From Antedon mediterranea (taxonomy: Eukaryota; Echinodermata; Crinoidea; Comatulida; Antedonidae): a DNA stretch of 64,000 bases. Below are positions 28,701-43,700 of this stretch, piece by piece. The position numbers and the translations under genes were made by a program. The notes below the pieces were generated by a model. That model saw nothing but the letters and a program-made list of their open reading frames with translations. It had not been told where the DNA came from and made no database searches. The number at the start of each line of letters is the position of its first letter. Positions within the stretch are counted from its first letter, which is position 1. The stretch spans positions 9,794,501 to 9,858,500 of the forward strand of contig NC_092672.1 in assembly GCF_964355755.1 (NCBI RefSeq). The letters run 5' to 3'.

Positions 28701-31700
28701 TTATTTTGTAGTTTTAATAAAGCTAATAACTTCCATTGAAAAAAAACAAACAAATAATTTGGTTAAATTCAACCAAATTTGACTATTTTTGTGCTTTAAA
28801 TTACATTTTTTTCAGGTCAATACATTTTTATTTCAATCTAATATCATAGTGGATAACTATGTGACAATAAAATGGTATATTAAAAAAAAAAATTATAAAT
28901 TATACATCTTTAAGCTCCCTTAGCTCCCGGATTAAACCCTAGTCAGGCCTTCCATTGTCATTCTTTCTTTATTTTCCAAAGTTACCTTGCAAAATAAAAC
29001 TTGATGTTTTTCTTATATGTAATCTTAGGATGCTGTGAACAAATTCAAATTACATTTTTGCTATTGGATTATATAAAATAACAACAGTGTAAATAACTAT
29101 TCTATAACCATGTAGGTTATCCTGAATAACAGTAATTAAATGTGTTTCTGATCGATTACCGTATAATATCATCCGTTGCACTTTATGATTTCATTGGAAA
29201 TCCCGCTTTGACATAAGGCCAAATGTGGTGTCATTCTTTTTGCCAAAATGGCTGTTTATAAATTACTTGCCAATAAGGTTGTTATAATTCATTTGACAGA
29301 GTCAGTTTCTATAATTAAATCTTTGAGATTTAGAAAAACCTGCCCCATTTTGTTGATATGTTTAATAATTGACACTAATCAGTGTTATCATTATGTTTGC
29401 CAAGTTTATTATCATTTCAAATTCTTCAGACAGTATAAGGCACTGTTTCTGCTGCCAAGAAAATACCGTATTTTATACGGTATTTTTTGAATACCGTATA
29501 TATACCGTATTTTTTTGGCAGCAGAAATAGCGCTCATAAAAAAAATACCGTATTTTGTATACCGTATTTTCCCCACAAAATTTGTGGATAAAATACGGTA
29601 TTTACAAATTTATACCGTATTTTTTGTACCCTTTTCTGCTGCCAATTAAAAAATACCGTATTTTTTTTGACCTGTGACATGAGGTCAACATCGTGTTTTT
29701 ATTTTCTGTCGCTGTCAGCTTTTTTACACACGTGTATAGATATATTTGGCGAAAATGTGGAGCGAAGACGTCACAGTATTTACTATATAAATCTGTGTGG
29801 GGAAGCTAAAATGTCTGGCCAACTAAAAGGTAATAAAAGGGACAACCACATTTATAAAGACATTTCTAAAAAAATAAAGCAGCAGGAGTACGGAATAGAC
29901 TTGTCTCCAAGCAAGTAAATTCAAGGCTGAAGAGCATGTGAAGCAGTACAACATTGCAAAAGACAATAACTCGGGAGGGAACGAATTACTTGTCCCCATT
30001 ACGATGTTTTCTGTGCTCTCACAACATCTCTTCACTAGGGCTAGGCTGTTGAAAGTGAGACGTAAAACTTCCTTTATTACGACTTTTAATTATCGACCAA
30101 ATAAATGAATGACAAATGTGTGTAAAAAGGATGAAATTTAACACGACCACCCAAGAAGTACAGTATTGTTAGCAGAAACAGGGTACTAAAAAATATGGTA
30201 TAAAAAATACCGTATTTTGAGCAGTTGCAGCAGAAACAGGCCCTAATATGGAGAAAGATAATCATACATTAATATGTCAAATATGTGCATAATGTTTCAG
30301 GTTTCAAATGTTGTTAATATAAATCGAAATCGAATCAAAGTTGTGGTGATTATTTAATTTGGCTATTTGTTTGACCTATTGACTACAGTAGTTGGCTTAG
30401 AGTGTAGAGTAGTGATGTGGTTAGGAAGCTGGGATGGGAATTCTATTTCTGATGACTTAAAAAGAGGTAGCCTTTGCTTACCAGTTGCCTAGAGGGATTC
30501 TGTCTATTTTATGCCTACTGTAGGTTACCTGGATCCTTCCCTGGGAGAGTAAATGAAAAATTAAAGTAAATAAATAAAAAAATAAGGGTCGACCTTAAAC
30601 ACTCCTTCACCATAATGGACTACTCTTCCGTCCCACCATAAATAGGGATATATTCAAGTTCCTATAAGGCTAAACTTAATGCTAATTTACATCTCAACTT
30701 TGTTTAAGTGAACTTAACTTGCAGCGTGGTTGGTTAGTGTTTTTTATATCAATCATAATACAGATAGTTTTGGAATCCAAAGAAAATTACAAACTATATT
30801 TAATTTCAATATTTTCTATTTATTAACCTAAATCACATTACAAATTGACTGGTACCATGGCTGTTACCATTTAGTTTCGGAGAAAGTTTAAGTCATGATC
30901 GCTTAACTATGAATTTGTTTTGATACATAAATATAAGCAGGGTCTGCGGTAAGTAATTGGCTGTAATGAATCGTGTTATTCTATATGCATATATTTATGA
31001 AATAATTGTAGTAGACAGAGTTGAGGTCAAGAAACCTAAGCTTAGTTCCACTCGGCATACACTTTGAAAGACTTTTACCCAGCAACATCCCATCATTTAC
31101 CTCTGATGGCTTTCAGGACATCCTCAAAGGAAATTAGTACCATATAAGCCTAGAGTTTATGTAGTGGTACAAATCTTAAGTCAAGTAGGCCTACTACAGT
31201 ACTGTACAACAGGGTCGTAGCCACCAGTAGGTTGGTGTGGTTTCAACCTGATCACTTTCTCACAGAGGTCTTTGACAACCATGTGGGCTGCACAGAGGAT
31301 TTTTCCCTGTTCTTGCGAAAATTTTACTTCCTTAGAACTTCTACCACTTTATTTCTTGTGCATACATCACTGCACAATCATGTTTTATGTTGTATTTTAT
31401 TTTATAAAGGTTTAGGACTGTATCGCTACTAACCTAAAAACTTTATGATGATTCAGATCTCATTTTAATGTTAGAAACAATCTGCAGAACAGTTTACTAG
31501 AGTAGGGTCAAATTTGATGTGGATTTGGCCAGTCAGTAGATTTAGCATAGTGTTCCAACACTGTACCAGATGATGAGTTATGATGAATTTCAGACGAACC
31601 TGCTTGTGTCAACTTATTTAATACTTAATAATCCGACCGACCTTGTAAACAGTTATAAAGCTTTATTATTAGTACTAGTGTATAAAACTGCTGATATTTT

Positions 31701-34700
31701 GTTTCTTGTTTTATGTACATTTTTCAATTACATTTTTTGAGTTCAACAATTTCGTTCTTCTTTATTGACGACAAGAAACACATCTTTTTTTTTCTTATAA
31801 ATTTTCATCTTCCAGCTTTCCATTCATTTATTTGTTCCAGTTTATCTATAAATGCATTTATATGTATATACAAATGATATAATAGCTATAAATAAAGATA
31901 AATTATGTATATAAAAAGTCTAAAAATGATTCCACTTTCATTTTCTAATTTGTATTTTACCGGAAACAAATGGTTTTGCAATAAAATTGTTTTCTTCTTA
32001 TATGAAGTGCATTATTATTCAAAACAGTATTACAAACACTTAATTTAATTGTATATTGTTTCATATTGTTGACATGATATGATTGTTCCAGGGTTAAAGA
32101 TATACTGTATCACATTAATGTTAAAAATATCAATGATTCATTAAGCATGATTTAAATTGATACCACTTGTGCAAGTCCATCATTAATAAGGGGTTCTCTA
32201 TTCAAGGTTTTGGACTTCCTTACATTTAACATGTGTGTCTTGTTGATCACTGCTAATATCCATCTTGATTGGCCAAAGTTTTTACCGTGTATCTAACAAA
32301 TAACCTGGTTTGTTACCTCTTGTGTCCTTTCCGATAGCAAATCATTTGACAGGAAACAATATTCAGTTCGAGGCCATGTATATGGTTTTATTTTTCAAGT
32401 TTTAGTTTTAGTCTGTTAAACACACTCATCAAAAGTATATCCAGCATGTTCATACAAGGCCAGGCTGCAATTTGATTGGACAAAATTCCAAGTAAACCCT
32501 GAACGAACAAATGCAGATTTTATCATATTAGAAAGAAGATCTGCGTAGTCTAGGAACAGATCATTTGTGCATGTGGATCTCGACAATCGATGTAGGCCCT
32601 GTATTGCATTCAGTTCTTCCCTGTAGTAGTTTGGATTATTTTATAAACTGAAGTGGAAAATGGGTTCCCGAATGAAACGGCACGAACAGTGGAAGTTTCA
32701 ACATGATTTCTGGAGTACTTGCAAGTTAGCAACAATCTCTGAATCAATGGAAGCAGCATTTGTCTTCGCTGAAAAACAGAAGGTGCGTTTCTACTTCTAG
32801 GGTCTTCCGTCCAACATGCTCTCTACCACTTTATCTATTGTCATATGGGTCCATTAAATACCATGGAACATGTTACTACAATATTTAGAAGAGTTAAACA
32901 CCTGTATTTATATTATACTTATTTACAATACGAAAATGTCTTTACTTTTTATAATCAACATGATTTTTAGCATTTTCAAATATTTCTGATTATTTTGTAA
33001 AAATGTTTTGATTTTTGTCAAATTTTGACCTACCGTAAATATTGTTTTGAGATTTGTAGCTCTAAATAATTGTTCAGAATTCTATGAAAATTATAGAATG
33101 TAATATATAATGAGTGTCATCTAATCTTTTTTAATATTTTGTTGTTTTTTTGCTTCAAACTTATATTTATTTGTTTTAAAATTTAAAAGTTTAAATTAAA
33201 AATATATGCATGGACTAAGGAAATATATTTGAAATTGCTTGTTTAAAAAAATCAGCAAATTATTATCAATTTAGTTATTTGAAAAATTTATTTTCCATAC
33301 TTTTTTTTAACTGAAAAAAACAAATAGCCATATTTTGTTTTTATATTATGATATGGTATTTTCAACCAGTCATGCTTTATTAAAGATAACATTGACTTAC
33401 AATTGTATGCAGAACATTTTTCATTCTCTAATTATGAATAATTAGATTAAATTAGTAAAGACCTTGTTAATTGAATGATTATATAACTGGATTTTGTGGA
33501 AGCTCTTATTTAATTTCTATCCAATAAACCTGATTTAGTTCAATTTACTTTATAGTGGAGACCTTAAGTAAATCCTGGTCTTAGCTGTGATGCCTTAGGG
33601 CTACAGCAGAGCTTATCCCCCCAGTTTCTGTGGCAGCACAGCTAAATTGGGTTCAAATGTTTTTTCCTCCATTTATCTTTGGTACCAATTTGTATTTATG
33701 TGTGATTGATACTAACACTGTGGAGGTGTGATGTTAAAACGCAACAAAGAGTGATGATAGCTACTGCAGTTCAATATACCAATACATTAAGCTGTGTTTA
33801 TACTGTACGCACTGTGAGCTCCGTTCTAGGCATAGTTTAGTTGATCCTAATCATATCCATGTTACATCTGCAGTAAAATACTGTGTTGTTAACTGTGTAC
33901 ATTACCTCTGAGATGCGTTTGGTATAACTTTGACCTCATTAGCATAAAAAATGTAGAATACACAAACAATTTCCATTATCTTATTTATTTTATTTTATTA
34001 ATTTTAGCAACATTAAAACAATACATAAACTTTGAGTGTGCGAAGGATCACTGTCGCCATAAGGCGTGCCACACCAGCACTCAAAGCATACATTAAAACA
34101 TAAAACAATGTAAATATGTAATATTAATACCATAATTGTATACATCTTCATCTTCATTATCACTATCATCATCAACAGATGATTTTTTGTGAGTTTGAAT
34201 GTCGAACAAGTTTTACCGTTTAGTCAAATTCCCTATACTGCAGTTTTACTCTCTAAAAGTGTGTGTATATAGTGTATAAAAAAAACTCTTAGTTAACAAA
34301 TCTTTACTTCCAATACTCATGGCCATATTTTGTTTTTTTATTTTTTTCCATAAATAATAATAAATAAACATCAACTTGATATTCATGAACTGCGGATAGA
34401 ACAAGTTATTTTATTTCTTTTTGTCATTAGACAAAGTGACTGGTATTTCCATCATAGATATTTTTATTATATCTTTAGCATTCATTCACTTTGTGCAAAG
34501 GTAGTATCAGTATGTATTAAAAGCATGCATTAGGAAATTAAATTGAAATGTGTAGTATTCGGCCCGTTTGAAGGTGCATGGCAATTCATTATAGCATTCT
34601 GAAAAGATAGTAAGAGAGTAATAACAGAATCATAATTGCACCTATTTATAATGTTTCATTTCAGTAACAATGTTTTGATATCAGCAAACAAATTACTACC

Positions 34701-37700
34701 TTACTTACGTATTATTATATCATAATAAAGTTCATGTTTATTACAAATATAGTACAACTTTCTTTAAATTATTTTTGTTTTGAGAATGAGGAGATGTATT
34801 GATTATTTAGCGGTCAAAAGAAGAGTTTAAAAAGAGTTTTTACGTTGTGAAAAAAATAATGAAATATTATCTTTTGGAACCTCTTGGTACTTTTAGACTT
34901 TATTGATATATTACTTTATGTTGAATTGAAAATTATTAAGAATAAACATATTTCATTTGTGACCGATTTGTATACTGTAGCTTTTTATTTCACTTAAGAT
35001 ATTTATTGGAAAGGCCAGAAGATTGAAGTAGTTTATGTTATTTTAAAGGAAAAGGGTTCCAGAGTGGTCTTGTGAATCATCATCTGTGAACGTGAGATCA
35101 TTATATCAACAATTGACTTGTAATAAAATATTATATTTCTGTGTATTCAATTTGTTTTTTTGTCATAAAATATTCAATAATTTCCTGTTTGGTCTTTTCT
35201 GTATTGTTTGTGGTTGTGGTATATCCAAAAGATGGTACAACAATTACCTGAAATATTTCTTCTAAGAAAAAACATTGATTCTATCTTTATTCAATATTAT
35301 TAACAGAATATTGGAATTTTAACCTGGATGCTGAGATTGCAGGATATCTCAAGATCTTGTTGCACAGTTTAATTCTTTGAATAACATATTGTGGTTTTTA
35401 ATTGTTTCCTAAATTAAATAATACAACAGTGTATGTTATGATACATTACCATATAAACCAAATTAAGTTTATCACCGAACTTTAGGACCACATTTGAAAC
35501 TGAGGGACATAAATTTGTTCACTGTCATTCTTTGACTTTCATAATGAAACTGAAGCATGTGTACTAAATTAGTAATTGAATAATTAGTGGGAATTTGCAA
35601 CTAATTAGCTCTGGTAAATACCCACAACATACAGTTATTACTTCTTCATAGTTTAAAACGTATGTTTTCATTGATAGCAGACGGTTGATTTTCATTCTAA
35701 ACTCTGCAAATCCTTGATATAAAAATCCTATCATTTTTAAATGTTTGTTTTTTTATATATTACTGAATAAATTACTGAAATTAATTTCTGTATCTGAGCA
35801 ACAAAATCTCCATTTTTAATGTTTGTGTTTTCCAGAAACTGAATTCAGATATTGTTAAAACATATTGTGTATCATTCGTATCTTATTGTACTCATTTATC
35901 TGTATATTAACTGGTGGTATTAACACCCAGGTATGTAAACCCTAGAGAGTTTCTAGAGTGTTTTCAATATTTTGGATTCTGTTCAGGTACTATATTTGCT
36001 TTTAGAAAAAATCACATTTTATTCATCTAAATAAAAAGTGCAAATTACAGAATGAAACATGATACAGAGGCTTATGTCATAAGTGACCTTGCAAAAAGAA
36101 AATAACAAAATATAAATTGAATTCAATTTGTATTGTATTGTAGTTTTTTTGTTGTACCTATTCAGTAGTATTTTTACATTTGACAATAGGATCTTCAGAG
36201 TGAGACATGTAATTTTACAGTTGATTAGTCTTTAACATCCTCCTATTCTTTACAAATATCTTTGATATACACCCGCTTCCGTGGACAGTCAATTGATAGG
36301 AGTGTTACCTAAGGCATTACTGACACGTGTGATGTGTCATGTTCATCCAAGCATTCGTTGTTGTTATTTTATTATGGTAAACTGTAATTTACCTGATTAA
36401 AAAAAGTACACAAGTTCTAAAAACTATCGATGCATAAAGATTGACTGAATTTAGATGAACTATTGTATGAATAAATACATATTGTAAATGAATATACCAG
36501 TGTCTTTTCAGATCTGCAAAAATTAACTTGTAACAAGTTGAAATCAGGTTTGCATAGTGTGAAGACGATTTTTTGGAAAATCTTCTGAGACTTTACAGAC
36601 GTCCCCTCCCAGCAAGAGGACTGTTTTTGTTTGAGTAGTTAACTGCGCATGTGTAATTGCCCTGATATTTAACTGACCAATCACAGTGTATGCATAATAA
36701 TCAAATAGCGCCCAAAGTATACTTTCTCCCAAAATTCTACAAGGTTCCTGAAAGTGTGTTTGAAACGTGTAATAAATTGAAATATGAAAATGTGCTGCAA
36801 CTTGTTAAAATTTGTACCAATTTATGCAGTGTGAAAAGGGTATACAAACTGTATCAGGCTTTAAATGGAACTCTTTATTTTTAGATCTGCCAGATCACCA
36901 CCTGTGATAAAACTGCATATAATTGGTAGACCAGCTATAATTTGCTCAAATTAAGATATATGTGGTATTGATTCTGTAATTAACTTCTTGGGATAAGTAT
37001 GTTTTCACAAATATCTGGCTATAATAAGAACACTGACACTTGTCTGGCTGAAGATTTGCTAGAAAAAAATCAATTCCAGTGATAGTACAGTAATTAGTAG
37101 TATCATGGTTGTGGTACTTCTTCAAGCTACACCTTTGACTGTGTTTAATATTTCTTCTATTAGTGTTTGTTCTGATGACATTTTATAGCTCTTTTCAACT
37201 TTCGTTCAAATTCTTCATTACTCTTATTATGCAAATAAATGTAAATATTCTAAATCTTATTCTCTCTTTAAACAATGTATTCCAAAAAATGCATATGTTT
37301 TGCTATAAATGCTAACTAACTAATAATTTATACAAAATTATCTAAGACTGAAATTGAACATGTTTTTGAATGTTTTCTACATTTATAAATATGTTAGACT
37401 AATTGAACAAAATGTATAAAGAATATTTAATTGCATTTCTTTATTCATCAATTATTGCTGTAGATTCTTATCAATCATGTTTGTTTCATGTCCGGACAAC
37501 TATTCCTTGCATAATTACCTCTTTATTAACTGTGATATCTATAGTTTTAAATCCTTCGCTGTACAAATGGACATCATTCTAATTTTGTAGTTTTAAATTC
37601 TTTCTTTACAAAGTATGGTCAGTTTTACTGTATTCCATTTCAGTTAAATATTTTGTAATTCAACATGAATGTGTTTTTTGTCTTCTAAAATTATAAATAC

Positions 37701-40700
37701 TTTCAGCTGTTTGCGGTTTTTGCATTTTGTCCTTTAGGTAACATTAATTACTGGTTGCGTTGTTGATTTCTTCATGAACTGCCTGGTACAATACAACTAT
37801 AACATTTTTAACTGAGGAAGTCCTCGTTTGCTATTTGTACAAAAGTCTGCAGGCCATGTCTGACATTCAATGCTGAACAACATTTTCAGGATGGGATAAT
37901 TTAAATAAAGCATCATTAAAATGTATGGAATAAGCTGATTTTTTGTACTGTATTATATAGTGCTAGCAGTTCAACTAGTTGTGTGATTGAAAAGTTGTAT
38001 CCCATGGCATTTTTAATAATAAATATTTATAATGTGCTCTATATCCATTAATAGGCTCAGTATAAATAATAAACCAATTAAAATATGACTTATTTGTCTT
38101 AAGATGATGTTTAAACCAATATACAAACCACTCACAATTTTAATTAATCAGCAATCGCTCAGGAACTGAGTGAATACTTGGCAAAATTTTGAGCGACATA
38201 GGGCCTGCTATTTAATTTAATTTTTCCAGGTAAAAAATAATCAAACAGTTTGTCTATATTACCAAGCAAAATAAAATTAAATAGCACTTCCTATAACCTG
38301 AAAAATAAGCTCAAACCTGTCATACTAAATGCACATGCAGAGAAAGCATGCCATTTTCGGTGAGTTTGTCTGAGCAGTGTAACATTAAAACAAAATGATT
38401 AGGTCAAATGTCTCTTAAAGAACAATCCGAATGTCAAGTTTGAGCATAAACAACATTCATCTTCACCTTCACATGGATTGCTGCCAATAACATAATCATC
38501 AAACGCTGTCTACATACAAGTTTACGTCAATAATTGCACTACATAATCTCTTGTATTAGATACTCTTAATCCTATAATGTTTATGATCACTGCTCCAGAA
38601 AACGTAATCATTCAACTCCAAATTATTTCATCAAACCATTCAATCATTCTTTCAATCCAATCACAAATTTCAGTAAACAGAATGAAAAATATGTAAACTA
38701 TGACAATTTCATGTGTTGTAGAATCTCTATTAAGGGGACACCTTTTTCGATTTTGTCAATAAATGTTTGCTAGTGCAGCAGGACAAACTTGATAAAACTA
38801 TTAAAAAAAAAAGGAGGAAAACAAGAATTTGATAAAGTTTGAGCTTAAGATATTGTCGACATCACTTGACTACCATAACTTTTCAGCCTTTCACATTACA
38901 TAGTTATTCAATATATTCTCTGTTTTATTTTATATAGAGTGCTAACCAAGAAGTCAATGCATTAAAATCAGAATTAGCAGAGAGAGATCGACGACTTACG
39001 GAAATCGGCGAACATGGTAATATTCAAGATAACAAAGGTTCGTAAATGTTAATATAATTACAATCGTATCCGATTGCGGTTGCAGAAACACCTACCATAC
39101 AGATTGACTTTACTTGACAGTGTCAAGTCTCCCATGTTTTATAATCAAACCAAGGTGTATTGGAACTCCTGGGTGATATTCACATACTGTGGGGAAATTG
39201 ATGTCAACGCAATCTCCAAGTGACTGTCATATTTACAGGTTCTTTCCTGAAATTGACAACATAAAGCACTGATGGATGTTGTAGATATGAGTAAACGATT
39301 GATGCAAGATTATTTTATAGATTGATGAACTGTAGCTTAAAATAAGGAAATAGTGAGTTACAGAGAGTCATTTTTAGTGGAACCAATGTCACTGGTATAG
39401 TCATAGTATGTTGTAAAATAGGGTTTGTGGTAGGCTACAACATACATGTGAAAAGGAAATAAAGTAAAGTTGAGAATAGCTTTTAGTTGTGATGCTATAA
39501 CCATGTTCTGGAGTAACATCAAGTAACATTCTCAACTTTACTTTATTTTCATTGTGGAATATTGCAAACTTTTTAACAAATGTACATTATGTATTTAACA
39601 TTGATCATGCTAACGGTTCTATTACTCTGGGCAGAATTTTCAAACCTTGCACATCAAACCTCTCAATATAGTGACTATCTTTCTAAAATATTTTCATTAA
39701 AAAAAAAAAAAGTTTAACATAAAATAGTACATTTGTGTATATAAGCCTTTCAGTTAATTTTCATTTGAAATGGAAAGTTGGCTGGCTATGTAAAAATACT
39801 GTATAAACAATCAGGCCAATGTAAATGACTAACACAGTTTTGCATTGATAATGATATGTTTTTGTTTTACGTAATGTTTATTTTAATCACAGAATGGCAA
39901 AGACAACAAGAGGAGAATGAACACCAAAAAGAATTACAGAAGTTAAGAGACAGAAATAGTAAATTAGAAGCTGAGAACAAGAACTTATTACGGCAGCTTG
40001 ATGATTTACGAGTACTTAGTAGTTACCAGTCTGAGATACCACAAGCTAGCGAGCTTCAAATACAGTTGACAAGGACAGAACACGACTTAGCACGTGCTAA
40101 GGAAGCTCTTACAGGTACGATACTCAGGACTGTAGCTAGAAAAATCTAGGGTTTATGACAAAACAAAAGTGTGGGTATTCTCGGGTATCAAATGGTAGAC
40201 TTTAACTGGTAGAACAATCCAGCAAACCATTTATTTCTCCAAAAATATTTTTCTAGCAATTACCACTGCCATACTCATCAATAAATGCTATGTATTAAGT
40301 TGTCAAATAAGTTAATATACTTTTTTTAGAAACAAGTAAAGACATTAAGTGGCTCATATGAACAGACAACTTCCATAAGTCCATACATGTCCAGGATTTT
40401 TTTTCCACAAAAGAGGCAAAAAAATGTTATGAACTTGTCTGGTCTGTAGTTTAAAACAGGCTCTTCAGCAAAGAGAAGGTGTTCGTTTGAACTTTTGAAT
40501 TTCCCTGGCTATGGTTTTTCTTTCAATTCCACTGAAACTGAGATTTTGCACTGTACTGTAGGAGTAACCTTCGTTTTACATATTACATAGTATATAAAAC
40601 GTTCAGTTAATATCTTTTAAATATAGTTTTGACAATCTAGTAAACTGCGTACCATGCAAGTGTCAAATGAGCAATGCTACATTATTTGCAGACTTTGTTT

Positions 40701-43700
40701 CCTGTATTCAATACATTGTTTTATTCATGCTGCCCTGGGAAGTATGTGAATCAGCAACCGGGCCCTGGATACAAATAAACTGTACCTGGGAATGTTAATT
40801 ATCGGATTTGACCTATTAAATATTAATAGATGCATAATTTCAAATATTACTACCGTATCCTGTGAATAATTCTGCTTTCTCATAATTATTTTAATGTGTG
40901 TTAATTAATGTCTTTAAAGTTTTGCTATGATTGGACTATGTGTGTCACATGTGGTTAACTATAGACATGAGAATAGATAAGAACCTAATCTTCAGCATTG
41001 AAAGCATAAATATCTATGTTGAGTTTTGAAATTGTCAAAGTTGAGAAATAATATTGAAAATGTCAAGCCAGATTGCCAATATCTACACAATTGTTTAACG
41101 ATCAAGTTTAAACCTAGTTGACATTTATGAACTATTTGACTGGTCAGTTTAAACAATCTTGTTTACCTAAACACCAATGATATATTTTTATTTTGATATC
41201 TGGGATTGATTTTGACCCTGTGAGTAACCTAAACTACTTCCATGTACAGCAATGTTTAACTTGTTGAATCTTTTTGACTTAGGTTAACTTTTACCTTTCT
41301 AACCCATATCAAAATATTAGCACCCTTCTCCAATGTTACAATGTCCAATCACGTCCTGTAAAAGACATCTTTAAATTTAAATGTATATTTATACATCAGT
41401 AGATTACATTAAAACCACCTAAGACATAAAGGGCTGTGTGATCACTAAAACTTACTTGTGTTGTTTACAGTGAGCGAAATCATCTGACAACTCTTGGAGG
41501 TTCCAAACATACATGTAACTTACTCTGATTTGAACGACGAACAAGCTAAACAATATTGTAACTTAAAGCATGCAACATAGCTTATAGCACTATTTTCCAT
41601 AGTCATGTTATAGTCACAGCCAAATGTCAATCAGTAAACAATTGACTGACAAAAGGTCATAATCATTACACTATTGACAAGCTAGCTTTCAACAGATTCC
41701 CCACACAGGAGACAATACCAAAGCACTTAACAATCAATAGGGCTGGTGGGATAGCCAGAGGAATTCCCTCAGGAAACTGGCTTCTAGAACTCACACTACC
41801 ACAATTTATAGATGAATTGCTTTTCTCATTCAAATCATGGACTGTTTTAAGAATCATTCTTTAGGTGTTAACATTTCAGACCTTTCTTATTAATTCTGGA
41901 GACACTTGTGGACCAGAATCTACAATATGTATTGTTGAATTTTGGATACCAAAGCTATGTTGTGATAATACAGTTTTTTTGAATAGCTAGATTTATAAAA
42001 TTGATCTATAGACTATACAAGTATCCGATTAAAAACCACTATTTGGGTCAGACTTTTAGTGGACTGTATCAGGAGCGTCTAATTTGAAACCTAATTTGAA
42101 ACAGTTTTTCTTTGTATTCATTCCAGCATTTTTTAAAGTTATTTTCAAGAGATACTGTAAATCTCGCCCAAAACAGGGAAACTATATGGAAAGATGTTTT
42201 TTAATATTCATTAACATAGGAAACTGTGTGGTTATTAAACAGATGACATATACTTTTATATTTATACTAATGACTCAATGACATTAGGGTTAAATGATGA
42301 ATTCATTCATAAAATTCAAAGTTCTGACAACATTATATTATACAAAATGCACAGTTTGCAAAATATTTGAAACAGCACATTTTCTTGTTGTTGGCCTATA
42401 GCCAGCGTCCTGATTCCATCATTCAGTGTTCTATGTCTGCGATAATTTGTGACTGATATCTGCATGATTTGTAAGATCAAAATCTAAATCATTTTCTGGA
42501 ACAGATTAAGTTTATAAAGCAGCTAAAGGGGAACAAAAAGGACAGTTTGTGTTATAGAAATTGTATCATTTTCTTTGTTCTGGAATTTTTTTTATGTTTA
42601 CATTTTTGAATTAGACAATTAGCTTATAAAGCGTGTCTATAGGAAACTTATTAACAAATGTTGTTTAATACTGTAATGCTACTTTTCTCTTTCATTTTTT
42701 GGTTCCTTTTCTGTGGTGTAGACAACCTGGCTCATGCAATAATTGTTATACTGTACAAGTCTTTCCCTAACTTCACACATCCATACACATAGGGCAGCAT
42801 TATGAAAGGTTTAAATGAAATGTGAAACATTTGTGCCTTTTTGGATCCAATATAGCTACCAAAATGGTGTATAAATTCCGACCTTTTAACGCTTAGGCAG
42901 GGTAGGTAAATTGTCTGTAACTGCTACTGGAGATGGGCTTAAGGAGGTCTTGTCGTCAATCTCAACATTTCTATCAATTCAGCCATCCACCCTTTTCCAA
43001 GCCAAGCCCCTTCATTAATCCAGTATAAAGTGAAATTGCATATCCATGAGTAGTATATTCCCCTGTGACGGTCAATGTCTAACTAGCCTTGAAAACTCAT
43101 TCTTGAACTCCCACTCTGGATTTAAATACCAAAATTAAAGGATCTACCCAAGATTTACCCCTTCTAATTCAAGGACAATTTTACACTATTTTGTTTTTTA
43201 TTTTGGTGTTTTAATTGGTGACTAAGTATCATAGTAGTTTTCAATGATATTATCTGATTATTTTATAGATATAAGTGAAAGTGTGGACTTGGAATTGGTC
43301 CTAAAAATTATTTGTTGATAATAAAATTGAATTTAAATGTACAAAAAAACTAATATCGTTGTATAAATCCAAAGAAAATTTTAATTTATTTATATATATT
43401 ATTTTATATAATTTAAAATGACAATGATTTGGGTAAACATTGGTTGGATCTCAATGAAGATACAAAGTCAAAGTTAAATCAAAACAATAAAGTTAAACAA
43501 CCAGAAAAATGCCAAACATGGAAACACTATTTTATTGTCAGGGCAACATACTCTGTGTATTGATTTACATAAACTATTTTTTATGCAAATTAACCAGACT
43601 TGAATGAATTACATTAGAGTATGGTTGTGTTTATTTCTATAAACTGGGTACTTAAGCGTTTAGCTTGATTGTCTGTTGTTTGAACAGTTTTTGTTGTCAG

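Larger units (their letters stand above)
24204..38937 (+). other. Kazrin intron 2 (14.7 kb)
   Basis: The largest intron of the model. It holds three foldback elements (24215-24942, 26897-27706, 29439-30243), a pair of related dispersed repeats (25051 and 31209), a possible SINE at 30390-30585, a weak GC-rich repeat at about 26070-26325 and candidate first exon 1d. The rest is AT-rich without recognisable content. Confidence 0.7.
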
